Assembly: GCA_010093515.1 (NCBI GenBank)
Contig: MU001677.1
Span: forward strand, 595,562-659,561
DNA: 64,000 nucleotides
Reading direction: 5' to 3'
From: Lineolata rhizophorae
Lineage: Eukaryota > Ascomycota > Dothideomycetes > Lineolatales > Lineolataceae
Shown: in pieces, positions 37,400-51,710 of the stretch
Layout: each line of letters opens with the position of its first letter
Position numbering within the stretch: the stretch's first letter is position 1
The notes under the pieces: model-generated
What the model was told of the DNA's origin: nothing
The model's database searches: none
The model's input: only the letters and a program-made list of their open reading frames with translations
Translations under genes and position numbers: made by a program

Positions 37400-40261
37400 T
37401 GTTATTTTGGGTCTACCAACACAAAACAGAGTTTACATATACATATTTTGGCCCTTTTGATGCAGTTGGGCATCTTTCTCTGCGCAGGAGAGGTCTCCAC
37501 TCCAGACCTCAGCCATCCGTCGCTTTATTTCAGTTTCTTTTCTTTGGGCTCTGATGTCTATCACTTCATTTCCTTAATGTACGCTGACATCCATCGCTTG
37601 GTCCTAGCGTTGGAGTCTGGGAGTGACCTGGCGTTCCAGTTGTGCTTTTGTCCCGGTTATGGGTTGATGTTGTTGCCGCTACAGTTCCGTGTTTGACGGG
37701 GCTAGCCGTGCTCGTGGATGCTCGCTGTTCAACTTATTTACGGATGGTACCCGATCGCGAGGTGGCTCTTGTGTATTTGTTTGAGGGGGCGAGGTCTACC
37801 CAGCACCAGGATTGGACAGCCACGATGACTGATCTTGCGTCGCTGTCGCTCTCCCGTCCCTCTACCTGTCATATTTCCCTTACCCTGTTTATACGACGGC
37901 AATCCCCGAGAACTTGCGTGTATCAACAGCAGGGGGCAGACCTGGCCGACATATCCTGAAACTAATTGAGTCGTGCGTGTGTGCGTACGCCACACAGTCT
38001 AAACGGACTTTTTTATTTTCTTGTTTCCATGGTGTTTACCGACGCATTTTGGGTTTTGCTGGCTAAGGAGGGAGCGTTGCAGGGAATGACCCGCGACCGT
38101 CCATTGGGTTGGATCTGACATGGGGTCTCGGATTGCTGGAGCGATTGCGGTGATAGCAATTCTGTTCAAAACGAGAACGAGTGCAGGATGACGTTATGAC
38201 GGTGGCGATGCCGGTTGGGATTAGTATTAGTAAATAGTAGACAAAACGCACTGAAGATTCTCTGATTTCAAGCAAATCGGACAAAGAAGAGTCCATGATA
38301 GAGAGAACTGAAAATTTCACGATGCCTGGGGCAAGGTTTGGCGACCGCAATTGTAGCAAATAGAGTGGACCGAGTTCAAATTTAACTTTTCGAGGTTTGT
38401 ATCAACTCCGGGCGTCCCCGGTAGCAATGGCGAAGAGCATTTTTATCCGCATTGACTCGGGTCTCAAAGGAGAAGAGTTGTTGCAGCATGTGGATCACCG
38501 ACAGAAAACAACCAAACAGCCACCCAGATCTGCAGATCATAATGACCCAGGGGTATATACAGCATTAACTGGTCTCATGCACTCGCTGCAAAACACGCGT
38601 CTAAATCTTAATCCAACTAATGTGTGTTTGAGTGTCAGTCAACGAAGATATACGTGCTTACCCTGAAAGCCAGCGAACGTGCGAGGCTCAGCGTAGGACT
38701 TCTTCAATCATTTCCTGGGGTATTGGGGACCTGGAATCTACAAGGTACCCTCAGGACAAGACATCTCCTGACCTTGCGGTGCCATTGTGGTTCCGAAATG
38801 AGTCCCAAGCTGTTGGGAGGTGGCCCCCGGCGCGACGTGGCAGCGCGAGGATGCCAGGCAAGGGAAGACACGCCGAACAGAACCCTCCGGCCAATGCGTG
38901 AACTTGAAGTCCTCGCCACCATTTCGCCTCTCTGTCGGCAGTTGCCGCGAACACGACCAGGCGGTCGACCCATGTCCCAATATTGTCATCTCCGGCTACG
39001 AGGCGCTGTGCTACCGGACTGGCGAAGCGCGCGGTTGGCCGAATCCGGAGTCTGCCTTGCCTCGGCATCCTCTAACGCCTGGTTACGTAGGTAATAAGCT
39101 CACTGGCAGCTGGCCGGACCATGATGTATGCGCCAATTGCTCGAAGCCTCTCCCAAATGGAACGGAACACTGGTGGGTAGACAGGCACTGCAACCATGGT
39201 AGAAGGGGACGATACGACACAGCTGCACCTACATAGAGGGGCTACAACGCTGGGCGGCGACCGCGGTTAAGTAATCTCGAGGGTCACAATCGTCCGGTCG
39301 TTGCCTTGGGCACCGTGTCACCGGGAAGCGGATGCGATAAATAGTACATACATAGCAGGTCTGCGGACCAGATGCGGGCGAAAGGGTAAGGCTGAGCTGG
39401 GATGCGTGTGGGGTGAAGACTACGGTGGATGTTGCACATGGATGGACGGACGCTACACCGACTCAAACACAAGGCTGGCTGGCCAGGCTGGGAGCTGACG
39501 GTGGGCGTACGCACACCGCACGTCTATAGGGCGCGAACGCGCCGTCGCGGGCACGGCGCGGGCTGGTGTGTCGGTCTGCAAGAGGCGCAGCCAGCAGCCA
39601 GCAGGTCGGCCGAGGACGAACGAGGGGGAGGGGCAGCGCCGCAGCGCTTCCTCGAAACCTGCCTTGCTGCTCGCCAGGAGCGCCCAGTCAGCAGCTCTAA
39701 TTATATGCGCTTCCGGCGACGCGCCCGCCAACTGCCATCGACTTCCGGCCTTCCTCTTTGCGTGCTGCGCCGTTGCAGAACGCGCCGTCCCACTCAGGTC
39801 ACTGCTGCGCTCCTGCTCGCGGCCGGCGTGTGCCTGCGCAGGTCGCTCCTCCCCTCCCCGCGCTAGCAAGCTGCCAGTCACAGAAGGCGGGGCCCGTCTG
39901 ACCCGACGAGCCACTGGTTTGGATCCAGCCGCCGCCTTGCTCCTCACTCCCAGTCTCTCCGTCCCCTTCCTCTCCTCCTTCCCTCCGCCCACGCCTCGTC
40001 CTGCTATCTCAGCTCCGGCCCTCAGTCCATCGTGTGAAGCCTCCCTGTACGTCGTTGCTGCCCCCCTCTCCGTCGCGGTCGACAAGCACGCCCGCGTGTG
40101 ACCCGCGTCTGTGCCCCATCCGCGCCCCATCCGCAACGCGACGAACCACTTCTGCTCACACGGTATTCTACAGCGTTGGTTCAAACGTCGCGTCCAACCC
40201 GACCCTCTGAAGCCGCGACCCAGCGAAACCGCCCGGGCGTCCTCCTTCACCTTAGCCCGTC
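37400..40261. promoter_or_regulatory. Intergenic region and MAP kinase promoter
   Basis: This 2.9 kb interval contains the 3' untranslated region of the protease-like gene and, on the right, the promoter and leader of the MAP kinase. About 39,900-40,150 is strongly C/T-rich, as is common just upstream of fungal starts. Frames of 80-265 codons are present but have no supportable protein character. Confidence 0.5.
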
Positions 40262-42704
<2,443 letters not shown>

Positions 42705-42775
42705 GTGAAAAAGGCGGGTCATTTGACTCTTGGTCAGACATGATTAGGCACATTGAGCAGGTTCTGTGGGAGTAG

Positions 42776-43341
42776 ACGTCCAGTTGAGCGAAGAATATCT
42801 ACGGTGCTCCTGGAGATGCACGGTTGCAGTATTTTTTGGGCGAGGGCCTGAGGACGACAAATAGTATGAGAAATGTGCTCAGATGATTGCGGGATCTCTT
42901 TTTCATTAAATTACATCTCGGATGTTCAAACAGGATGGGGTAGAGTTGACGGCTGAGTCAAATATAGTTTGGTTAGTTGGCTCTATGTGGTTAGCCTAGG
43001 CTATGGACGTAGCGTCTCGGGACTAGTTTTTACTTTCCACTTGTTGAATTCATACGGTGCATACGCGTATGTGTTATCACGTGTTTGAAAGGAGGCATTG
43101 GAGTAAACAGAGAAGACGGTCAAATTAGGTGCTCAACTGTTGGCGGATTGCGCTCCTGTTTGGTGTCCTCACTAACGCTTTGAGAGTGATAAATTACAAT
43201 AGTGCAACGGTATTCGTAGTCGGTAGGCAATTCATACCGTGAGTTTATGGCCTCACGACGATCTCGATGGAATTCGGAAATACTTTTTGGTGTTGGTGTC
43301 TAGCCCCATCCCTGTGACTTTCCCTTCCGATATACTTTTCC
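42776..43341. other. Intergenic, convergent 3' ends
   Basis: About 570 bases of AT-rich sequence lie between the MAP kinase and a minus-strand gene, both ending here. It is presumably 3' untranslated sequence and terminators of both genes. No gene is seen. Confidence 0.6.
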
Positions 43342-44044
43342 TTACTTCGTGCTCATGGAACCCGCCGGCCTGATCGTGTCTCCACCTTGCCGGATGTTTC
43401 CGCGCACTTCATCGCTGCCCGGATTCTGTTCCTCCAACAACTTCTCCTTGGTCTCCGGGCCGCCCGGTCCCTCGAAGTCAGCTGCCTTGGTGGCCGGCCT
43501 GCGCGGACAGATCGTTAGAGAAACGTGACCTTCATTCCACACTTTGACACCTCAATCAGGAGGACAGGCAAGCGTGCTCTGACAAGAAACATGTGAGAGG
43601 GAGGGAGAGACGTACAGGCCGGAGCTGTGGCTGTACTCGCCGCCCTCCTCGGGCGGGATGCGGCGGTTGTCGCCGGCGCCGGAGGCGGACGAGCCGTAGC
43701 GCACGTCGGCGCCCGGGAACTTGTAGCGGACGGACTCGTCGACGCCTGATTCAACAGCTGAGGGGGTGGAACAGAGTCAAACGTTAGCTGAACTGTCATG
43801 GATATCACTTTTCGATTTGAAAATGCTTGGCGTGCTGAATAGAGGGCTTATAGTCGAAAGTCGAAAACCGATCTTGGAAGGATATTGATTCAGGGGCCGA
43901 AGACGTACTTGAGTCGCTAGAATCGCCGGCACCGCGTGCTGTGCGGGTCTTGTCGTGGCCCGTCTTCGCGTCGTGGGAGTTGAGATCCTGCTCGGCCTGC
44001 TTGGCTAGCACGTTGAGATCCTGGTTGGCGTATTCCTGAGACAT
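43342..44044 (-). CDS. Small disordered fungal protein (144 aa)
   Basis: Exons are 43909-44044, 43616-43757 and 43342-43498, with GTACGT donors and CTCAG/GCGCAG acceptors (introns 151 and 117 bases). The joined frame is 435 bases. The product is hydrophilic and low in hydrophobic residues: SQEYANQDLNVLAKQAEQDL, TVESGVDESVRYKFPGADV, RRIPPEEGGEY, ADFEGPGGPETKEKLLEEQN, then a Gly/Asp end. It has no signal peptide or membrane segment. I believe similar small proteins are widespread in Pezizomycotina, but I know no function. An in-frame ATG five codons upstream (44059) is an alternative start. It is convergent with the MAP kinase gene. Confidence 0.75.
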
Positions 44045-44059
44045 GATTGCGTTTAGCAA

Positions 44060-44922
44060 AGTTTAAGGTAGAGGTCGAATTTAAAAGAGCAGGAGTTGTT
44101 ATTGGAGATTTCGTTCAAGAAGTTCGGATGATGAAGTACAATTTTAATGTTGGTTAGAGTGTGTCGCGGTTTTGTAGCTTTGCCTGCGACTCGTGAGTGG
44201 AACCGATGAGGCAGTGTTTACATCATAGCGGCATATGAAGTCACTCTCGCCTAGGGTTCGCGGACCCTCGGACCCTGAAGAGTGAAGACGAAGGAGAAAT
44301 AAACATTGTTAATCCCAAGCGCGAAAATGCGAAAAGCGAATTACAACGCATTTTGTCATTTTCTGGCGATCGCTTGACGCCCAAGTCTCAAGGTCGCCCG
44401 CCGAGAGCAATGAATACTCTGCATATACAGCAAACATCACAAAGAATTTAGCATAGTCGACTTTTTAATTGCCATTAGTACGTACTATGTCCGTGCACAT
44501 ACCGGAAGGCAAGGCCATTGCTTATGAAAACAATTCAGGCAGCCTCCCAAAGCACCAACGCCAAGCGGTCTAGAATGAGAATATGCACGGTCACCTCAAA
44601 TTAGGCAGACCTTATACCGCGTCGAACGCCAAGTCTACCCATGAACCCGTGGCAGAAACTCATCTGCGGCAAAGGGGGAGCAGAGGAGCCCTACCAGCTT
44701 CAAAAGAAAAAAAAAAAGTAACAGGACAAGAGAAAATGAAGATTGCACAAAAGAGCGAGCCATGCGCGGAGCAAACACGGCCGAGCATGTCGCAATTGCC
44801 ACCCGCTGCGGGCGCAAGAAACATAGACATTACCGGCATCTAGGGCTCCAGACCTCCTAGCCCATCGTCCCGGATTTTCGCTTGGTTCAAGCAACCTTGC
44901 TGCTTCTGACTTAGGTGCCAAC
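44060..44922. other. Intergenic, no gene seen
   Basis: This 860-base interval is upstream of the small disordered protein gene and downstream of the C2-domain gene. It is AT-rich with a run of 14 A at about 44703-44716. No coding structure is visible. Confidence 0.5.
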
Positions 44923-47900
44923 TTAGAACCCTCTCCGGTGCCCCAGCGTCATGATCGCCCTGCTCCGTCTTCCACCACTCCCAGCTCCCAGCCCAATATC
45001 GATCCTTTTCATCTCCTCTGCTAGGCCCCTCAAATCTTCCTCCTGCGCACCACCCGGCGACTCATCCAATGGAATCTTGGCTGGGATAGGTGGAGCACCG
45101 GGAGCGCCCGGCGCGCTAGACCTATGTGCATAAGATGGCGCCGCTGGAGCCACATTCCCCCTGGCATCCGCGCCTCTCGCGCTCAGGACCTCGCGCTCGC
45201 GGCTGTCCCTCTCCCTTTCTCTTTCAAGCGCGCCGCCAACCACGGCGTACGGCGAGGGGCTAGCCGCCACCGAGCTAACGGGACGCGACCGCTTCTGCAA
45301 CCGATTCCGACCGGTGACTAGTGCCGTGGGCGACGCGCCCGCCGAGTGGGCCTCGCGGGACATGTGCTGCGGCCCTAAAGGCGCCTTGTAGTCCTCTGCC
45401 GGGGTCGTCCCGATGAAGCCTTGGCTGTGACTGGCTCCGTGGCCCTTCCTCCTATCCCCGCTGTTGGTTCCGGCCCCAGTCTTAACGATGCCCACAGCCC
45501 CTGTGACGGAGCCCAACTCGCGCACTCCGGTCAACCGCTCACGTTCTCGGTCGCGGTCGCGCGGACCGGGAGCCCCTGAGCGTGAAGCCGAGTTGGGCGC
45601 TGATGATCCTTTGCGCTCCGGTTCAGGCGCCCACGAGTCCACAGGTAGATGGTCTGTCGGGTCGATAACGCGGCCGTCCGCGGCACGGATTTTGCCATTT
45701 TCGTCCAAGTCAATCTGCGGGCTTGACGTGTCCACCGCAGAAGTAGTCGTGTGGGAGTTCGATGCCGAAGACGAAAGACGGCGGCGTCGGTCGTCAGGCG
45801 TATGCGGCCCCGAGGAGACCTGATGGTGCACGGACGAAGGATGGGCGAGTGTGTTGTTGGTACCAGAACTGTAGAGCGAGGCGCGGGGGTTGAAAGCGTC
45901 GAACGAGTCCGGTGAAAAAGGCACGCCAGACAAATGTGGTTCATGCGATGCAGCGTTGGCGTCTCTACCACTCTCGTGAGGGCTAATACTAGCGTTCGCT
46001 GATGGCCTCGGTGACACACTCTTTCGGCTTGGCATCCCTCGTACATGAGGCCGAGACATACGAGGATCGTTACTACCAAACCGCGAGTCGAGCTGTGGAG
46101 GCGGGACAGCTTGCTGTGGTGGAACCGGCGCAACTTGTACCGCTGGGACCGGTGAGACAGCGCGAGGTTTGATGAGTGGCGCGGTCTCTGGAGGGCCAGA
46201 GCGATACCCATATGACTGAGATTGATTCGGGTATGAGGATAGAGGCTGGGATTGGTAATGCTGTGGAGGCGCTGGCGGCATGTTCCCTTCTCCATTCGGA
46301 CTACCAGCAGGAGGACCTATTTGTCGTGAGGGTGGAGTTTCGTACGGCGACGGCGCATATGGCGATGCTTCCTTAGACTGGTACGAGGGAATGCTTCCCC
46401 TATTATCCTGATGATGAGAAGAGTGGTAGCTATTGTCGGGAGCTGGAACCGATGCTGCAAGAGGGGGACCCGAATAGTCGTAATTTGGAGGTGGCACAAA
46501 TGGATCTACGGGTCCGGCATCCGCATACCCAGGGTCAGCCCGGGGTTGCTCACTTGAGCTTCCGAATATAGGCTGTGGAGAGGCCGAGATACGCCTAGGT
46601 GTATTTGATGCTGGGGCGTTCCCATAGGATTCCCGCCTAGGAAAGCCTACGGGAGCCTTCCCTTGGAACATATCTCGTGACAGATCCTCTCTACTCGGGG
46701 CAATCCGAAGCGGAGCTGGAATGTCCTGAGCGTAGTTCGAGCGGCGCTTTGTCTGGTCTAGTGACGGCACTGCAGCGGGAGCTGTGCTGCGGTGCGCAGG
46801 CACTGGTGGTGGTCGATCATCCTCGTCTTCCACAGTCGGTTGCATATCATGCGGAGGACGATGAGAACCAAAGAGAGGTTCCACCGGCGGATGCGCGTAG
46901 TATTGCTGTATCGATGGCGGTGGGTTCATTTCATACGGGTCCCCTGAAGTTGGCGGCCGTGAAGTGTTCTCTGGGTGTTCATAATGCGGCTGCTCGTACG
47001 CTGGGGCATCGTGTCCGTAACGGTTTAAGTGCTCCGTTTCGACTAGACGCCGATCCTGATAGTCCTGGTGATAACCGGAAGGCAGCGGATATCCGTATCG
47101 AGGGTCATACTCGTCACGTCTATCAGGATTATCGTAACCAGAATGATGAGTTGGGACCTCCGGCGCTGAATGGGAATGAGAAACTTCCGCAGGCCGCTCT
47201 CGCCCCACCGGAGGTGGATGCGTCTGTTGTCGCGGGGGTGTGCTGTGCGTAGGTTGAGGTGCCACAGTCGTCCTTGTGCGAGGGTTCGGTGAGATCTGAG
47301 GTAGATCGTCCAGCGGTGAGGCCGGGTACTGGTCACCAGGATATGATTGGTGTTGGCCGTGATTTCTGTGATAAGACGGGTACGGTTGCGCCTGAGATGG
47401 CGGTTGTGAATGACGCTGACCGCTGCCATATCCATCTGCTGGTTGCTGCGGATGATGGCCATCCCCGGGTGTTCCGTACTGTCCGTATCGAGAGCTACGG
47501 CTCGATTGCTGATAGTTGCGAGGCGAAGGAGTATTTACCGACTCCGGTAGCGGCCTGCGCGACTCCGAAGATGGCGTCGCATATTGGTCATTGAAACGAC
47601 CGCGTCGGTGGCTTGCCGGGGTATTGTCGCTGGAATGGACTTGTCCATGCTGCTGAAGGGGAGGAGTTTGGTAGCTCTTGTGACCCCCGGAAGCCGGCGG
47701 GGTGCCACTTGTTGGGTCGGCTGGCAGGGGCCGTCGTTTTACGGGTGTTTCCTGGCGAGTACCTCGGGGCGCACTGCCTGGCGCAGTAATGGAGGCACCG
47801 GGACTATGACTATCCTCAACGGCTCCGCTAGCAGATTGGGCCGCAGCCTCACGTCGTTTTTCAGCAGCAGATGGTTTGCTCGGCCGCGGGCGTTGGTCGT

Positions 47901-48427
47901 AAAACGTGATTTCCATACGAACTTCGCCGGCATACTTTCCTCGACAATTAAGGGTGTGCCATGTGTCGATTTGACCACCACCGGGACCCAAGATGTCGGT
48001 GATGTTTATCCAAGCCTCGCCGATTAGCTCCGTTTTCTTGTCATCGTTGAAAACTGATAGTTTAAGTTGGTGGTAGTCTGGAGAATCGTGGACCTTGAAA
48101 CGCAGTTCACCATCCCTTGAATTGGTCAGCAAACCTTTCATCTCAGTTGGTGCAGAAGGGAAGGCGGGAAAAGTGGAGTGATTGTACGTACCATTTGGGC
48201 GTCTGCCCTCCGCGACGGTCTGTATTTGTCTTGTGAGCCTCTTTACCCAGGCGTGCAGCGCAGTAAGGATCCTGCTTTCCCATGGTTTTCCTGTTGGGTA
48301 GATTCTTGGCTCTGTCGATAATCACAACCAGCTCGCCAATGAGCGGCCCGTCAACAGTCATGTCGGCAAAGATACCAGCGGCCGGCATGGCATTGAGGGG
48401 AACGGTGTTGGCGACTTTGGAAGCCAT
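44923..48427 (-). CDS. C2-domain cytokinesis protein, Inn1/Fic1-like (1142 aa)
   Basis: Exons are 48192-48427 and 44923-48115. The 76-base intron (GTACGT donor, TGCTGACC branch) interrupts a Trp codon inside the C2 domain. An N-terminal C2 domain spans about residues 25-155: GELVVIIDRAKNLPNRKTMG, KQDPYCAARLGKEAHKT, GGQTPKWDGELRFKVHDSPD, LIGEAWINITDILGPGG and GEVRMEITFYDQRP. The remaining ~990 residues are Pro, Ser, Gln and Tyr-rich, with many PxxP motifs suited to SH3 partners. This matches Inn1 of budding yeast and Fic1 of fission yeast, which use the C2 domain and PxxP motifs to couple actomyosin-ring closure to membrane ingression and septum building at the division site. The tail is much longer than in yeast but normal for moulds. 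A basic, Arg-rich end follows. The start codon precedes the first C2 strand by about 30 residues. Confidence 0.87.
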
Positions 48428-49344
48428 GGTGAACTAAGAGAACGAGCAGCCAGCGGAAGGTTCGAGCGCCGGCAAGGGAGCCTCGGGAGGTGTGCTTCGA
48501 GAGGAAAGAGGGACGACACGAGGTGGGTTGGCGCCGCGTGTGCACAGGGCTCAGCAATCGTCATCGGTCGGAGGGGGTGCAGGTGGGACGCCCAACTCTT
48601 CGAATGTGGACCCGGAATGAAAACGCAGGCGTAAATTCGACGTAGTGAGTGACACGAAAAAAGGTCGGGAATGCAGGCGCGCTCCCTCGCAGCAGGTGCT
48701 GCTGCAGGTGTGTGCAAGCCGGAAGAGCCGGCGGCCGCGTCTGTTTTGTTGACAGGCCCCAGGGCCGCCCGGATGTGGCTAGTAAGTGAGGTGGTTGGCG
48801 ACGGCGCGGCGCACTGGCCACTCCAGCCACACGCGGCCGGGTGCGCCACCCACCGGCGCGCCGATGCAGGTACGGAGCACGCTCTCACTTCGACGCGCTT
48901 CCGGTCCGGCCGTCAGGGGCGGGTATTCCCACAGTGACGCTCTGCGACGACGCTCTGCTCAAGCGAAGTGTTTGGCCGCGGTCGTGCCGCCGCGAGTATG
49001 TAACCGGGCCGGGACGCTGCTGCCCCCGGCCTCGGGGGGAACGCTGAACCCTCCAAGTCCCCTGCTCGATGGTCGGCTCAAAAACCTCTCAAAAGTGGAA
49101 GCGCGAGGGCATTCCTGAATTGAAGGCGCATATTCCAAAGGTCTTGCGCCCGATTGGTCGCATTGCCAATGTCTTGGTCCCTCGCGTGGCCGACCAAGGC
49201 CTTTCCGCCAGACCGCGCTTGGTTAGCAAGTATCAAAAGGCTTCGTTTTTGCTGCCAAGCACGGGAACGGCATCCAGTATAAGTTCTGCGAGGAGAGCTC
49301 CCGTGTCGAAACACGTACGGAGACTCTTTCCCCGCGTCGCTTAG

Positions 49345-49449
49345 TTCCGGCAATTCCAACGACAGCACGTCGTCGAGCATCATGCGAAGTAGCGCGTCAG
49401 CAAATGGGCAGCTTTCATCAACTACGACTTCCTGATCAATTATCTTCAT
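49345..49449 (-). pseudogene. Possible coding fragment
   Basis: A minus-strand frame beginning with an ATG at 49449 encodes about 35 residues of protein-like composition (MKIIDQEVVVDESCPFADAL, then LRMMLDDVLSLELPEL, then SDAGKES). It is followed at once by a good GTACGT donor. Beyond this the frame loses protein character, and no convincing next exon was found; the nearest acceptor option gives only an eight-residue tail. It could be a gene remnant or a very short gene. No family is recognised. Confidence 0.2.
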
Positions 49450-49491
49450 GACTCTACATAGGCAAGGTTATGAATAAGTCGCGCCTATGTA

Positions 49492-49503
49492 CTCCGTACG
49501 GAG
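49492..49503. repeat. Perfect palindrome CTCCGTACGGAG
   Basis: This 12-base perfect palindrome lies in non-coding DNA. Related half-sites occur elsewhere in non-coding DNA of the window: ACTCCGTA at about 32451 and TACGTACGGAGTA at about 60836. Three occurrences between genes suggest a dispersed short motif, but its role is unknown. Confidence 0.5.
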
Positions 49504-51710
49504 CACTCGCTAGGATATCGACTCAAACGCGAGATCTCCACCCTTGGTTGGCGCCAGGCCCGATAAAACCTTCCATGATCGACAAACATCTTGACGCTCA
49601 CGGTGCGGACGGCGTCGATTGCGCCACGTGCCGGGCCAGGCCGCTAGATTTACCCTGTATGTATATACGCCTTGGACCGGAAATATGGATCCGCCCTCCC
49701 GCTACGAAGCTATAGACATATCTACAGTAGTAGAAACGAATAAAGGAGATTTAGTGGTGTACAAACGTATGAATGTTGCTTGTATTCAGTCCTACTCCTT
49801 AGTACGACCTTCGTTCACTATTCGCAGCAACACTGTGTGCCGACTGGTCCAATGTCACTCTCATCGCAACTCACGACACGTAATAGAGAGGAAAACCCTA
49901 TGGACGACAGACAACAATGGATCTGGAAGAGGCAGATCACCCGGACGAGCGAATCTCTCGGGCGACCGGCGCAATCATTCGTCCGTACCAGTTCAGCACA
50001 GCTAGAACTAAATGAAGGGGCGGCGGTGTTCTAGGTTGCACGTAATTCAGCAATGGATAGAAGCGCCTTCTTGCTTTTGGAGCTTTCACCTGTGACCACT
50101 GATTTTGTTCTCCCAATGTCCAGTAACGTGGGGTTGCGGACAAGACCAGAAAGTCAAAAAATCTGCCAGCCGTCATTCCGCTTGACATTTCCTCATAGGT
50201 CAAGCCACGTCGGGTACGGGTATCCACTAGCGGCAACAAAGACTTCGGATTTTCGGATTCCTTCTAACAGACTTCGCCGTTTGATGATGCAGCAAATCCC
50301 GTCGATCATGAATGTCGTCTCGAACGTCAACCCAATAATGCCAAGCATCGAACGAAGCTTCACGATATTAACTACCCCATCGAGGCTGTGCGATAGTTGA
50401 AGGGAGCCACCCCACCTCATGCGATACGGTTGGGTGGCGGTAACTGGCATGCAACCCTCTCATCCATACGTCCTACGTAGTAGGATTCCTGCGGCCCGCA
50501 TGAAGCGAAGGATTCGACCTGGTTCTCGACCAAATAGGTGGGCAGGCTAAGCTCCCCAGCACAATCCTGCAACCTTGCGTCTCCGGCCTATCAGCCAGCG
50601 CAGCGGGACTCTGGCAAAAATAAACGTATTCATGCGGCTCGCAGGGCCAAACCCCGCGCCGACTGCCAGCCAATTTTAGCTCTGCCTCATTCCACGGCGG
50701 GTCCACGCGCGCACCCCTTATCCAATCAGTCACCTTGCTCTACATTGCAGGGTTAGCCCCTGGCGGAGCCCTCTGGTGTCCGGTCGAGCTAGTTATCTTC
50801 CGCACGGTAAGACTGCCATCACGGTCGGCGACTTTCTCGTACGTGGATGATCGCTGGAGTCTTGTACGACACCGTCGAACGGTCGTTAGAAACTCATGTA
50901 CATAGTGCCTAGGTACTTTTACCGGTCGAGCATTCCCAAGCCTGCAAAACGCTTTCTGCTCTTAAGATCCTCCTAAATTCGTACCACCGATTGACGAGGT
51001 TTCACAAGAACGCCTGTCGGGCACCACAGCGGAACTCGCACCCTCTGGTTAGTGCAAGGCAGACAAACGGCCAGAGCGCGACCCAGTTGGGAGTTCAAAC
51101 CAATTATGATCGAACGCAAAGGCCTCAGCCTCAATATCACCGGTCGGACCTTGGTGGACCGTCACAGCCGTGGCTTTTGTTTCCGCCCATAGGGCACTAG
51201 TGGAGCGACGCTAGTTGCAGACACTTTGGCCCGGCCAGTCCAAGCGCAGGCCGCAGGCAGCGCCCAGCGTTTGTCTCCCACAGTGCAGCGCCACGGCTGG
51301 TCTTTGAACCATCGCTTGGGGGCGGCCAGAACACGAACGAGCTAAACCAATTTCTCCTGGAGATTCTCCCGCGCCTTTTACAGCCTCAGCTGCCAAGCCC
51401 GAAGGAAATTATGACAGCGCCCTCCTGACTCTGATCTGAGGCTTTCCAGCAATATAGATAAAAGGGTAGCAACCCCAAACTTCCTTGCACAAGGCTTACA
51501 CTTGAAGGTCATTACTAAACCTCCTCCGGGCCATTCGCTGCCGTACTCTTGGGTAACAGTCAATCAATTTGCTTGTGTTGCTGTCTCCTGTTCGAGTACT
51601 ACTGGCATACTTACCTCAGTCCTCGTCTCCTTCATTTGCGCACTTGTAATAATTGTAATCTTTCTACTTCTCCCACCCTTAGAAACCACAAAGCCCAGAT
51701 CGCGTTCACC

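Larger units (their letters stand above)
48428..51710. promoter_or_regulatory. 3.3 kb divergent intergenic region
   Basis: This region separates the C2-domain gene (minus) and the Cys-rich surface protein gene (plus) and should contain both promoters. About 48,660-49,050 is GC-rich. A perfect 12-base palindrome lies at 49492-49503. A short protein-like minus-strand stretch at 49345-49449 is listed separately. Otherwise no gene is seen. Confidence 0.45.

Noticed and set aside
39453-40250. 265-codon minus-strand frame opposite the MAP kinase leader
   Set aside because: It mirrors the C/T-rich leader and has no protein-like segment.
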